Positions 21,336 through 30,711 of a stretch of DNA of 64,000 bases are shown piece by piece; position 1 is the first letter of the stretch; every line of letters begins with the position of its first letter. A program made the position numbers and the translations under genes. This stretch comes from Prorocentrum cordatum. Lineage: Eukaryota; Sar; Dinophyceae; Prorocentrales; Prorocentraceae. The DNA is taken from the NCBI GenBank assembly GCA_963575745.1, contig CAUYUJ010020567.1, positions 58,501 to 122,500 of the forward strand. The letters run 5' to 3'. The notes under the pieces were generated by a model. The model was not told the DNA's origin, did not search any database, and saw only the letters and a program-made list of their open reading frames with translations.

Positions 21336-21875
21336 ATTGGGTTTGGGCCCGTGGGAGTTCAACTGCAACCGTTAGACGCCTGCCTACACCGCCTACCTTC
21401 ACAGTTAGGGGAACTCTGGGGGGCGAATCGTGCTTCGCCAAACCGTCAGATGCGGCCCGTGGCTCACGACGGACGCCGCACCGCCCCTACGAGCACCCCC
21501 TGGACGGCACGCAGCCTACGGAGGGCCCGCTCTTGGGGACCAGTGAGAGTGCTACCGAAAACCCTTCTTACCCTTGCCCCTGCCCTTGGCCCTTGAAGGC
21601 CTCCCCTCTCTTTGGATGGTCGGGGTATTGGACGCCCCAGAACCGTAAGCTGAGGGCAAAGCGGGGGGGGCGCGGGTTCAAAACTTCAGAAGACACTAAA
21701 CCCCTACGAATTAGGTCGGCCAGCCTTTCACTCGCCCGCAGCGGATGTTGGTGACTGACACCTCGGGAATCCAACACGGGTCCGCTGTTCAAGGGCAACC
21801 TACTTGATTGTAAAAAAGTGCTGCCGCTACTGCTGCTACCTCTACCTCCTTTTACTATGCCTGGGCTGCGCCCGT
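21336..21875. other. Retrotransposon 3' flank; no gene recognised
   Basis: Lies downstream of the 3' end of the minus-strand retrotransposon. I see no poly-A tail on the element. No other coding signal was found. Confidence 0.4.
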
Positions 21876-22640
21876 CTACTTGAACTCCGCCAGCAGCTCC
21901 GACGCGCCCCGCTCCAGTGGGCCCCTCGGCGCGGGCCCGATACGCCTCTCCGCCTTCAGCGTCTCGAGCAGGGCCGCCATGATCCGCATCAGCTGCGCAT
22001 ACTTTGGGTGCTGCGTGTCGAATGCAATGATCAACCTGCCCCTCGGGTTGATATCCGTCTTGTTCTTGTTGCGCTTCCATTGCCAATGCAGCGCCAGCTC
22101 TCCCACTTGTACCGCCGACGCCTTGCATAAGTACTCCTTGTAGAACTCTCGAGCAATGGCCATCCACGGCTCTTGCTTCACTCCTTCTTTGTTGTACTGC
22201 GAGGCCGCCCAGTGCATGGTCGTCGCGAAGATGGTCACGAAGGGCGGTCCTCTACTCTGGAAGTCGACGGCTTCCCCTTTCTTTGCCTTGGCCTTGAGCT
22301 CCTGCGACTGGTCGTTGAAGTCCGCCCCCGCGCTCTCGTTGGTCGAAGCGAAGTCCGTGTGCGCGCAGATGTCGCACGTGCGGCGCACCGTGCTCGACAC
22401 CTCTGCCAGCGCGCGGCTGTCCGTGAGCGCGAGCTTGCCGAGGGTGAGCACCAGCTTGACCAGCGCGTCTTGCCCGCGCGCCGCCTTCTTCGCCTCCTCC
22501 CTGGCGATGCTGCCGCCTGCGTCGCCACCGCGGCCCTTTTTGCTCGCAGGGCCTGACGACGGGCCCCTCAGCCACGCGGGGCGCCCCAGCACATCCTCGA
22601 TCGCCACCACCTCCGACATGGGCAGCGGCTGGCCCAGGAG
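21876..22640 (-). CDS. Unrecognised ~250-residue C-terminal domain of the retrotransposon
   Basis: This is the longest clean protein-like frame in the window. It can be read from about LGQPLPMSEVVAIEDVLG to ASELLAEFK and a TAG at 21876-21878. It begins with a low-complexity GPSSGPASKKGRGGDAGG hinge. Then comes a helix-like stretch (EEAKKAARGQDALVKLVLTL, KLALTDSRALAEVSSTVRR), a CDICAH pair, and a mixed region (EFYKEYLCKASAVQVGELAL, RGRLIIAFDTQHPKYAQLM, MAALLETLKAERRIGPAP). I cannot name the family. In position it is the tail of the LINE polyprotein, downstream of RT and zinc fingers. It keeps normal amino-acid alternation and no internal stop, unlike the RT part. It might instead be a separate ORF. 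The ATG at 22737-22739 is in frame but probably lies upstream of the true junction. Confidence 0.55.
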   Translation of the reverse strand, partial: LLGQPLPMSEVVAIEDVLGRPAWLRGPSSGPASKKGRGGDAGGSIAREEAKKAARGQDALVKLVLTLGKLALTDSRALAEVSSTVRRTCDICAHTDFASTNESAGADFNDQSQELKAKAKKGEAVDFQSRGPPFVTIFATTMHWAASQYNKEGVKQEPWMAIAREFYKEYLCKASAVQVGELALHWQWKRNKNKTDINPRGRLIIAFDTQHPKYAQLMRIMAALLETLKAERRIGPAPRGPLERGASELLAEFK

Positions 22641-23330
22641 TTGGTAATGCTTCGAGATCTGCCTCTGGGGCAGGTGATATGGACGGGTCCACCTCACACG
22701 GAAGATGGCTTGCGACCAAATGGCTGCATAAGTTGTCAAAATCGCTGGAGTGATATCCGCATACTCTGCATACCAATGACGGTGGAGGCCTAACTCCCGA
22801 GAGCGTTGCCGAACCCCTTAGCGGACACTTACCACTCATCAGGGCCCTCTGGAGGCGCTTGTAAGCGTTATCCTGGCTAGCGAATACACGCCTACACGCT
22901 ATGCACGTGTTTGTAGGTGTCAGCGTAGCAGCTAAATTGTGCACTTTATGGAGTTGACGCGCATGGTTCATGAGGTCCCTCTTGGTCTGGAACCCTCACC
23001 CACGCACCATGCCCTCCCCCAACACCCATTCACACTTCCAAGGGGACTCCAGAGGTACTCCTGGAGTACCCCGCGCTTCTTTCATGTAGAGGTCTGAAGG
23101 AGGGATCACCTTTGCCAGCTCGCGTGCACGAATCTCCGTAAAATCCAAGCGAGTCCAGAACTCACGGTAATCATCGTTCACTATATCGCCTGGACAGCGA
23201 GCAAACTGGGCGCAAAGGTCGCCCTCGTCAAGCGCATCTGCTGCACGCCGAAAGTCAGACTGCAGTCGAAGGGGCCACGGAGATGCCACACTGGGAATAA
23301 CTGTGCTGTCGCGCAACGGTTGCCCCCCCC
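22640..23330 (-). pseudogene. Post-RT region with C2H2-type zinc fingers
   Basis: After the C16 run (23323-23338), the frame reads LQSDFRRAADALDEGDLCAQ and FWTRLDFTEIRARELAKVI. It reaches ESPWKCEWVL and stops once at 22996-22998, then carries on in the same frame: GFQTKRDLMNHARQLHKVH, CIACRRVFASQDNAYKR, and CRVCGYHSSDFDNLCSHL with its C-x2-C ... H-x4-H set (22705-22770). These fit nucleic-acid-binding zinc fingers common at the C-terminus of LINE ORF2 proteins. The single stop could be decay or an error. A frame change near 22.65 kb leads into the last domain. Confidence 0.75.
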
Positions 23331-23399
23331 CCCCCCCCACACACACACATCCAGGCCCAAGGTCCCGAACAACAAGCAAAGCTCCTGGCTGTGGCTCTT

Positions 23400-24826
23400 C
23401 GGCGATAGGGCCCAAGTACGGTACCACCCCAAGCGTCTGACCAGCAACTCCGTTTCAGAACTAGCGAGGCGCCAATGCTGCATCACTTTCTTATCCGACC
23501 ACGACCGAATCTTCCCGTCCACCTTTGTTGTCGCCTTCCCTTGTAATGCCCTCCTCCCATAGCGAGCCAGAAACGAGTCGAGTTCACGATATTGGCGATT
23601 GGTGAGCAGCATTGGTTCTAAACCCGTGAGCGCCGCATTCTGCGCGAAACTCAGAAACATGGTCCGCTTCCAGCGGAACGGCAGCTCCAGGGGCCATATC
23701 TGGCCCAAGGCATAGTACGCCTCGGCAGTAGCTTGAATTCTACGACCGATCTCCACTGAAGAAGATAGCAGCATATTAATTTTGGGGCCCAGGTACCTGA
23801 CATGCTCCTGAAGATCTCCTGCAATTTGTTTTCGACCCTGACCCCTCGCCCACTGTTGACACTGTAAGGCCCCAGTTCCCTGAAAGCAAAGCTGAACCTC
23901 CTGCTTCCCGATGTTTTTTGTGCATTCCCAATAGCATCCAGCTCCTCCGAGAGGGCCGCATCAGCCTGCTTCAGGACCCGATTTTTGTTATAAAAAACTG
24001 CCCACGGTACCGTGAGGTTGGGCCACGTGAGCTCGAAAGATATCGTCGGCGTAAAGGCAGCCACCGACGTCCGCACGTAAATCTCTCCAACTAGCAACCA
24101 AACCAGCAGCAGACTTGTCAAAATCTCTAAGGCGATGAAGCCACTGCAGGATGGGCCGAGCAAAGGTTCCACGGAGGAGCTCCACGACAAACGGGTCTCC
24201 CACCGTTCCTCCTTCCCCCGTCTTGACGTACATCCCCCCTCCATGGTCTCTAGCCAGATCACCCTGCATCGAAAGCGTTGAACACGCAAAAATACGTCCT
24301 GAGGTTCTGCATGGAACTCTACCGTCTGGTCCAGTTCCCCCCGGCCCCCGCTGGCGAAAACGTTGGACATGTCTTTAAATGTAAACGCGAACGAACGTCC
24401 AGCGCGCCGCAGGCGCCAGCAGAGGAGCTGCGCGACGTCTGCCTTTCCAAAAGCCGCGCTCCGTGACCATGGGAGGAACCCGCACAAGGCCCGAGTAAAA
24501 CAAAAAAAATGCTTTCCCAACAGTCGGCAATGCATGGACCGCCCCGCGGCCCCCTGGTCCTGGCTTGGCGTTTTCCGAAGTTGTGCTCCAGAACTGATGT
24601 GCCACCGAAGCGGGGTTCGATTCGTAGCCCGAACGATCCGCAGGCCTCCCTCCAGAATCTTCCCAAACAGCTTCATCTCAGGGACTACCTGCTCGTAACC
24701 TACTCCGTGCCCCTTGGTGCCCATGTTAGCCTCTGGGTCCGCACACATCAACCATATCTCAGCTGGCGGGGCCCCTGCTGGCACCATTCGTCTCTTACTG
24801 GCACTCCTGAAATACTTCTTGATTCT
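23400..24826 (-). pseudogene. Reverse transcriptase domain of the retrotransposon
   Basis: This is the RNA-dependent DNA polymerase of the LINE. Starting near MVPAGAPPAEIWLMCADP (24787), the frame runs through WRLRRAGRSFAFTFKDMSN (about 24.37 kb), which fits RT motif A (its D is at 24373-24371). A second frame gives GEGGTVGDPFVVELLRGTF and then GGCLYADDIFRAH, with the catalytic YADD at 24042-24053. The thumb and connection follow in a third frame as QEHVRYLGPKINMLL, LELPFRWKRTMFLSFAQ and DKKVMQHWRLASSETELL. At least three frame changes (near 24.3, 24.0 and 23.8 kb) break it. The YADD residues are intact. Confidence 0.87.
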
Positions 24827-25570
24827 CTACTGGTCCTTCTGAGCAAGCGCGCAGTCCTCGGGCGTGATGTAGGGGGTGGGGCCAGGTGGGCATTCGTTCA
24901 GCCAGTCCTCAAAGACGATCTTCCGAGCCGACATGCCCCCGCCCCTGCCTTCTTGCCCCAGTGGTCGAGCAGCTCCTGTTCTGCAAAGTGCCCCCCCCTC
25001 AGGAGCCGTCCGTCCCTTCTCTTCGGGCCGAAGCGGCATCGCGCCGCCTGCCTCGAAAGCCTCATAGCCTCTGCAAGGCGACGGGCCTGCCACGCCTCGT
25101 CAATCTCACCCAATAGAGCGGTGCGACGTTGCTGATCGAATTGCTGCCGTTTTCGACGTAGGCGCTGACTGAGCCTCTTCAGCTGTTCCTCGCACTCGTT
25201 CAGCTCCGTGGGATCCTCCTTCATGTCCTGTCTAGACCGTCGTAGTCGAGCCCGTGTTTTTTTTTTTTTTCTTCAGAAGCTCGGTTCTTTCTGCCGCTGC
25301 TCGCCTGTATTCTGGGTCGTTAGATACGACATGGCCAAACTTCTGTTGCCCGATCGTTACCAGCACGTCCTCCAAGTGAAGAAAGATTTCGTCTGGTCTC
25401 CCGTCGGTCAGCATGGCCCTCCACATATCTTCCGTCTCATGCAGGCGTGCTTCCACCTTCTCAAGAAACTCGACTCGACGATGCCCTCGTCGTAGACACT
25501 GCATAAGGTCGTCCTGATTCCACTTCATGCGCTCTGGTGCTGGCGTAAGCGTCTCCGCCGTGCAAATTGC
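24827..25570 (-). pseudogene. Endonuclease-RT linker of the retrotransposon
   Basis: No catalytic domain is recognised. The sequence is strongly charged and helical in character, with RLSQRLRRKRQQFDQQRR and ARRLAEAMRLSRQAARC typical of the linker in this element class. It is split at the T14 run 25257-25270 (AAAERTELLKKKKK one side, KEDPTELNECEEQLKRL the other) and again near 24.94 kb, where HFAEQELLDHWGKK gives way to MSARKIVFEDWLNE. It ends ITPEDCALAQKDQ, then a TAG, then RIKKYFRSASKRR in the same frame leading into the RT domain. The stop at 24827-24829 is therefore a point break, not a gene end. Confidence 0.75.
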
Positions 25571-26420
25571 CTGCATGCCGTGTAGCTCCATGTAGACTGG
25601 GATGTGGTCCTTCGGCGGGCCCCCCTTGAAAGCCTGCAGCTCCGCTCCCAAACTGAATAATGGGGAGAACTTCTGTGCCATATCAATCATGCCATCTGGG
25701 ATAAAAAAAGGTAGTCGATGCAACTGCTGTGTCCAGACGCGTTGTAATACGTGTGCTCCAACTTCTGACTACGAGAACTCATCATGTACATGTGGTGGCG
25801 CTCGTTCACCATCCTCATCATTTCGCCCGCGCCCCCACGTCGTTGCTCTCGAGCTCGGTCTGGCCCCATCGACTGCGACTCCACTTGCTGCCACTGGCCC
25901 GCGATCCTGCTGACGCCCATGCCGTCGTTCAGGTCTGCGTACACCAACGATGTACATCTGCATGGTAGTTGTTGTAAGACTCCCTCGTACGACTGCGTCA
26001 ACATGCGGACCGTCCCTTTCTAGTGCGGGACCAAGCGAGCATGCCTGGGCTGCGGCGGGAAGTACAACACGATTGCTGCCATATCCAAAGGGCCGCGGCG
26101 AACCCTCGCCGCCAGGGCGCGGCCCTCTGCACCTGAGGGGCTCGGCCATGTCCTGCACACATGCTGCTCCTTGAATTTTTGGCCCAGCCTGTACTCTTGT
26201 TCGTGAACTTGCCCACGCCCGCCTCGGCCTCCAGCACGATCCTCTTCCCAACCCTTCGAGTGAGAACTTCCTCATTTTTCCTATGCGTAGCCTGCGTGCC
26301 AGCTAACATCACCACGTCCATACTGCTGCAAGACATGGCGACCTCTTGGAGTCGAACTCCCGTGCAGAACATCGGGTTGTACCCCAGCACCCGCAGGATC
26401 CACTGGCCCACGGGCCGCGC
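25570..26420 (-). pseudogene. EEP (APE-like) endonuclease domain of the retrotransposon
   Basis: In LINEs this domain nicks target DNA to prime reverse transcription. The N-terminal part reads YNPMFCTGVRLQEVAM then MDVVMLAGTQ (about 26366-26294), matching the first strand and second motif of the fold. The usual acidic residue after LQ is not evident (GTQ). After a frame change near 26.0 kb come VYADLNDGMG (DLND at 25924-25935, the GDxN position), SSCIDYLF (25713 region, the usual RIDYI) and KDHIPVYMELHG (25609-25604, the SDH position that carries the catalytic His). SSCIDYLF and the DHIPV part are in different frames, shifted at the A7 run 25703-25709. Adding one base there would join them. 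About 270 residues is normal for the domain. Confidence 0.82.
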
Positions 26421-26504
26421 CATCGCGATGCGCGTGGCGCCACGGCGGGCCATCCGCCCGCCTGCGCCGCGGCCGCCCCTCGCACGCTGTGTGCCAGAGC
26501 GGCG

Positions 26505-26640
26505 GCAGGGAGGAGGGAGGAGGAGGAGGAGGAGGAGGAGGAGGAGGAGGAGGAGGCGGGGGAGGAGGAGGAGGGAGGAGGAGGAGGAGGAGGAGGAGGA
26601 GGAGGAGGAGAGGAGAGGAGGGGGAGGGAGGGGGAGGAGC
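26505..26640 (+). repeat. (GGA)n microsatellite at the retrotransposon 5' end
   Basis: ~130 bp GGA array. The recognisable endonuclease coding starts just inside it on the minus strand, so the element's 5' boundary is hidden or cut here. Confidence 0.93.
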
Positions 26641-26786
26641 GGCGTTCCAACCACCGCGCTGCCCGGGCGGCCCCAATCAAAAACGGTGCCGTGACAGAGC
26701 GAGCGGCGGCCACGGCCCCCCCCCCGCGAACCTGACCGCGCCGCCCGCCGCCCCACGGATGCCATGGGACCTCGGAGGCCCCGCCC

Positions 26787-26985
26787 TAGGGGAACAAAAA
26801 GTGGCATAAACATAAAAACTCGGAGGTCCGCGCGGATTTCTCGGATCGACGCTGGACCCCGAAACCTGGCGCGCGGAGCGCGCCAGGGGCGGCGCCGGAG
26901 GCGCCGCCGGGGGGCCCCAGCGCCGATCCGAGAAATCCGCGCGGACCTCCGAGTTTTTATGTTTATGCCACTTTTCATTTCCCTA
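26787..26985. mobile_element. TIR-K palindrome with perfect 51-nt arms
   Basis: 26797-26847 and 26925-26975 are exact reverse complements over 51 nt. The match extends inward past one mismatch, and outward, less exactly, to about 26787 and 26985. The arm begins AAAAGTGGCATAAACAT and includes GGTCCGCGCGGATTTCTCGG. The centre is GGCGCGCGGAGCGCGCC plus GGCGGCGCCGGAGGCGCCGC, itself palindromic. The whole could extrude as a cruciform. Diverged relatives lie at 16312-16441 and 17408-17490. Confidence 0.9.
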
Positions 26986-27127
26986 CGCCCGCCCCGAAGC
27001 GTCCTCGGAGAGCGGCCAGCGAGGCCCCAAAAAGGTGCGGTGAAACCCCGAATCCCAACGGATTCATCTCACGGCGGGGTGGCCACGCCGCAGGGCTCGA
27101 CCCTAACAGCGATTTCGCATCCATGCC

Positions 27128-27285
27128 GACTGCCTGCCAGACCACCCCAATCCGACCCGAAGACCCGAATTTTAGGTTGGGGGGGTATGGGTTCCATGTG
27201 TGCTTTTTCAATGCTCCCCGACCCCCCCCACTGAAAATGGAGACCACATCGGGACCTTCAGGTTGGGTTGGGGTGGTTTGGTGGG
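27128..27285. repeat. Imperfect foldback 1 of an adjacent pair
   Basis: CCAGACCACCCCAATCCGAC and CCGAAG at the left pair with CTTCAGGTTGGGTTGGGG and TGGTTTGG at the right. The arms are ~30 nt. It directly abuts the next foldback. Confidence 0.5.
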
Positions 27286-27289
27286 CGGT

Positions 27290-27432
27290 GATATACACCA
27301 CCACTGTGCCAGGCAAAGGACATCCTGGCCCCGGCAGCATGGTGTATACGCACTCCTGGCCCCGGCCAGGAGGGCGTCTACACCATCCTCTGGCCCAGGA
27401 TGGCCCTGGACATAGCACGGTGGTGGTGTATA
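27290..27432. repeat. Imperfect foldback 2 with ~70-nt arms
   Basis: GATATACACCACCACTGTGC pairs with GCACGGTGGTGGTGTATAG. Inside, GGACATCCTGGCC, CATGGTGTATACGC and CACTCCTGG pair with GGCCCAGGATGGCCC, GCGTCTACACCATCC and CCAGGAG. Almost the entire 143 bp is self-complementary. Confidence 0.7.
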
Positions 27433-27803
27433 GATGCCTTCGCCAAATGCTTATGTTTTCCATCGCTCTGTCTCCGCTCCGCCTCTGCTGCAAAACGGAA
27501 GCAAAAGGAGAACAATTCAATAAATCGCCACTGCACCGTCTAGCTCGAGTCCTGCCACACCGTCTCGGGGCCCCCGAGCTGCGCTGGACTCAGCCCTCAC
27601 CAGACTGCAGGAGAGCCCAACATCGAATCGAGAAGTCGGATCGGCGGTCGAAACGACTCGGATCGACGGAAAACGGCAGCCGAGTTGGGAGAAATCGAAT
27701 CGGCGGACATCGGCTGGCGAGCAGGGCCTCCAGCAGTGAGAAGTGGGCATCCAGCTCGGTATCCGAAGTCGAGTCGAAGCGGAATCGGAAGCCATTGATC
27801 GGT
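27433..27803. other. No gene recognised; GGATCGG/CGAATCG-rich DNA
   Basis: Short words GAATCG/GTCGGATCGGCGG recur between 27620 and 27790 without a strict period. No domain seen. Confidence 0.4.
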
Positions 27804-27964
27804 GGTGGACAAACCTCCCTTTAGTAAACCTCCCCTCAGTGAAAAAGACCTGGGACCGAAACCGACGGACCTGCACCCGCAGAAACGACGGCCGCGACGC
27901 CCTCCCGCGAACCGAAAACGGCCAATTCCTGCATCGACGTTTCAGGGTAGGAGGTGTGTCCACC
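27804..27964 (+). mobile_element. TIR-J copy 1, 161 bp
   Basis: Ends GGTGGACAAACCTCC and GGAGGTGTGTCCACC are a 15-bp inverted pair with one mismatch. The core (TTAGTAAACCTCCCC, GGGACCGAAACCGACGG, CGCGAACCGAAAACGGCC) matches 63778-63935 throughout. No coding capacity and no clear TSD. Confidence 0.75.
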
Positions 27965-28194
27965 TCCGAATTGACATCGAACCGAACCGGAGAGAAAAAA
28001 CACAGCACACAGCCCCCGCGAGGGCGTGCGGTGCCCGCTGCCGGCGGGCCAGAGAGGCAGGCGCGGGCTGCCCCCCAGGCGCGGGAGCACGAGGCCGGAG
28101 GGGGGCGCCACCTGCTCCAGTTGCAGGGCCTCTCTTGAGGCCTTCACATCGGGGCGGGGCTTGGCGTCCTGGCCGATGCGGCGCAGCATTTGGA

Positions 28195-28564
28195 ACACAG
28201 CGTGTTCCTCCTTCAGCCTGTGTTTTGGGTGTTGAACATTCATTTCACGTTGAGTTGCCCAAGTGCAGGTCCTTGGTACCCTGGGTGTCCTTGGTATCCT
28301 GGGTGTCCATGGTATAGTGGGTGTTCTGGGTGTGTCCTGGATGGTGGGTGTCCTTGGTATCCACCAGAATCGGGGGCGCGCAAACATGGATGAGCGATAC
28401 ATGGATTTGGCGCGCGGTCGCCAAATGCATGGATCGGGGGAAGTGCCCTGCCCAACATGCGGCCGGTGCCGCCTCGTTCGGCGGCGGAAATCCGCGATTT
28501 CCAATGGAATCAAGACCCGTCGCTGATCCACGCCCCCGTGATCCATGTTTTTCGATCGCATGAC
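28195..28564 (+). repeat. Duplicated ~370-bp segment, copy 1 (contains TIR-D)
   Basis: CCTTCAGCCTGTG, TTCATTTCACGTTGAGTTG, then five or six tandem GTCCTTGGTATCCTGGGT units, then a TIR-D element (28372-28564). The same series is repeated at 29513-29880 with ~90% similarity by eye. Confidence 0.75.
28372..28564 (+). mobile_element. TIR-D copy 1, ~193 bp
   Basis: GGGGGCGCGCAAACATGGAT at the left is inverted to ATCCATGTTTTTCGATCGC at the right. Inner TTTGGCGCGCGGTCGCCAAA is a second stem. GCGGCCGGTGCCGCC and TCCAATGGAATCAAGACCC are shared core words. Copies also lie at 29687-29880, 34194-34384 and 40142-40343. Confidence 0.75.
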
Positions 28565-29140
28565 AGAAGGCGTCATAAGCATGAACTCAAGGCGTTTCGC
28601 CTGGGGGCCCAAAGAGTTTTCTTATTCGGCGTTTCGACATTGGGCGGAAGGCGGGGAGCCTGGCTCCAGACCTCTGCTTGCTGCGACTTTTTGCAACAGC
28701 GCGTCCCATGAGGGGAGATCCCACCTGCCCGAAACGGGCGCCAGACACAGCCAAGACCCACTCCACGGGGGTGGGGGTGGGGGAGGGGGGTGCGAGGGCC
28801 CGCGCCGATGGGCAAAAGAACTAATACAAAAACGCTCACTACAGTGCGGACGCGGTCGCAAGACACCCGCACAAAAAACCCAACCCTGACAACCCGCGTG
28901 CAAGGTGCACCTGAGTGGAAACCCGGAGCACCCTGAACGCAGCCGCCTCCTTGACGGCCGCGGGAACTCACCGCGCAGCGCGCGGTGCGAGGAAACCCAG
29001 GGCACCCTGACGAAAAAAGCAGATCGTTCCTTGATGCGCGCCCCCACTGTACGCACAAACTCGAGGCGGGCCCCGAGAGGCACGCCGCCGCCGCGGCACG
29101 CCCCGCGCACCGCCGCGGCGCGGGCGGCGGCGCGCAGCCT
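28565..29140. other. No gene recognised
   Basis: Mixed sequence with a (GGGGGT)-like run at 28760-28790. Open frames here join the CTCGCTCC array but show no domain. Confidence 0.4.
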
Positions 29141-29142
29141 CG

Positions 29143-29335
29143 CTCCTCCTCGCTCCTCCTCCTCCTCGCTCCTCCTCGCTCCTCCTCGCTCCTCGCTCCT
29201 CCTCGCTCCTCCTCGCTCCTCCTCGCTCCTCCTCGCTCCTCCTCGCTCCTCCTCGCTCCTCCTCCTCGCTCCTCCTCCTCCTCCTCCTCCTCCTCCTCGC
29301 TCCTCCTCACTCCTCCTCGCTCCTCCTCCTCCCGC
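29143..29335 (-). repeat. (CTCGCTCCTC)n compound microsatellite
   Basis: Tandem CTCGCTCCT 9-12-mers, later pure TCC. It opens long frames on both strands (547 codons on minus) that are otherwise featureless. Confidence 0.93.
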
Positions 29336-29512
29336 CTCCGCGCCCGAGAGCGAGGCGTCGGGGGGCCGGGGGCCACCCGCGCGCCTCGCCGCGCGGGCGG
29401 CCCTGGCGCGCAGCGGCGGGCAGGTGCCGCGGGGCGGCGCGGCAGCAGGCGAGGCCATGGCGGGCGCGGCGGCGCTGACCAGCGGCCGCGACGCGTCGAG
29501 CCGAGAACAGAA

Positions 29513-29880
29513 GTCGTGCTCCTCCTTTAGCCTGTGTGTTGGGTGTTGAAAATTCATTTCACGTTGAGTTGTCCCAAGTGCAGGTCCTTGGTACCCTAGG
29601 TGTCCTTGATATCCTGGGTGTCCGTGGTATAGTGGGTGTTCTGGGTGTGTCCTGGGTGGTGGGTGTCCTTGGTATCTACCAAAGTCGGGGGCGCGCAAAC
29701 ATGGATGAACGATCCATGGATTTGGCGCGCGGTCGCCAAACCCATGGATCGGGGGAGGTGCCCTGCCCAAAATGCGGCCGGTTGTGCCTTCTCGTTCGGC
29801 GGCGGGGATCCGCGATTTCCAATGGAATCGGGACCCGTCGCTGATCCACGCCCCCGTTATCCTAGTGTGAGATCGCCTGA
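29513..29880 (+). repeat. Duplicated ~370-bp segment, copy 2
   Basis: Second copy of 28195-28564, in the same orientation and ~1.3 kb away, including the GTCCTTGGTA tandem part and TIR-D copy 2 at 29687-29880. Confidence 0.75.
29687..29880 (+). mobile_element. TIR-D copy 2
   Basis: GGGGGCGCGCAAACATGGAT left end. The right end is eroded (TTATCCTAGTGTGAGATCGC in place of the usual ATCCATGTTTGCGATCGC). Confidence 0.7.
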
Positions 29881-30318
29881 AAAAAGGCATGACTCGAGCG
29901 CGTTCCCTTCCCCCCTCCCCCGCGGCCGCGCTCGTTTTCTGCCTCCCTCTTGCAAGCCAGCTAATCAACATGTCGGTTGCCCCGAATAGCCGCACGCTCG
30001 AGCGGATTGCCTCCGCCTCGCCGCCGACGGAAACAAGCGCTTGCGCATGAGAGTCAGGACGTGAAGGGACTTGGGTGCAAGTCAACCTGGCAACACATGT
30101 GGCCGAATAGGACCAAGACTGGGTACGAGCGGGTTTGAGCGTGAGTGGACCGCAGCTTGTGAGAGTGCGAGAGTATGCGCAAGTCCAGGCGTGTTTGTTG
30201 GGTTCCTGCACTCTGGGCGACCGGGAGGCTCCCGCAGTCTGGGCGCGACCGGGCCAACGCCGCACCTCCTTTTTTTGTTTTCTTCATTTTTGTTTGGATC
30301 GTGTGGCCTTGAAAAGAG
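29881..30318. other. No gene recognised
   Basis: Contains loosely periodic GAGTG/GCGAG words near 30110-30190, the same texture as 32140-32340. No coding domain seen. Confidence 0.4.
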
Positions 30319-30545
30319 ACGTCTACAGTGAAAACGTATAGTAAGGACGCGTGGTAAGGACGCAAGACCCTTGGAGGCCGAAGTTGAAGTATTCTGGGCG
30401 GCAGGCGGCCAAACCCCCAGGGAACCTGAGAAACTGGCCTGCGAAAATTGCTAGGGACGGGCCGCAGAGGCTGAGGCAGGCAAGGACCCAAGGGTACCCT
30501 TGAAAAAGTCGCTTGTCCTTACTATGCGCGTTGACTGTACTTCTC
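30319..30545. repeat. Single-copy TIR-like element, ~225 bp
   Basis: CTACAGTGAAAACGTATAGT and AAGGACG at the left pair with GTCCTTACTATGCGCGTTG and ACTGTAC at the right. AAGACCCTTGGAGGCC and GGGTACCCTTG inside recall REP-P, so it may be a distant relative. Confidence 0.5.
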
Positions 30546-30711
30546 CAGTACGGCTGCTTCACCTGCTGCGGGAGGCCCAGATGCCGTGCCAGCTGCAACG
30601 CGGTGATCCTGGGGCTTTGAGAAGGAGAGGACACAAAGGGCCCGGGTGCTTCCCACAACGGCTGCGCTTCCTCAGAGGCCCTCGCAATCTGGACACGGGC
30701 CCGCGTCATAC

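Larger units (their letters stand above)
21876..26420 (-). mobile_element. Non-LTR retrotransposon (LINE-like), degenerate, near full coding length
   Basis: Reading the minus strand, the order is EEP endonuclease (about 26.4-25.6 kb), a charged linker (to 24.83 kb), reverse transcriptase with YADD at 24042-24053 (to ~23.4 kb), a C2H2 zinc-finger region (to ~22.7 kb) and an unrecognised ~240-residue C-terminal domain ending at a TAG at 21876. All parts lie in order on one strand. They are split by at least five frameshifts and two in-frame stops (24827-24829 and 22996-22998), so the copy is not expressible as read. Three frame changes fall in homopolymers (A7 at 25703-25709, T14 at 25257-25270, C16 at 23323-23338), so some could be sequencing errors. 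The 5' end runs into a GGA array near 26.5 kb. No TSD or poly-A tail was found. The domain order fits dinoflagellate non-LTR elements (inference). Confidence 0.88.

Noticed and set aside
28622-30265. 547-codon minus-strand frame
   Set aside because: It runs through the CTCGCTCCTC array and two TIR-D copies. The residues are repeat-derived.
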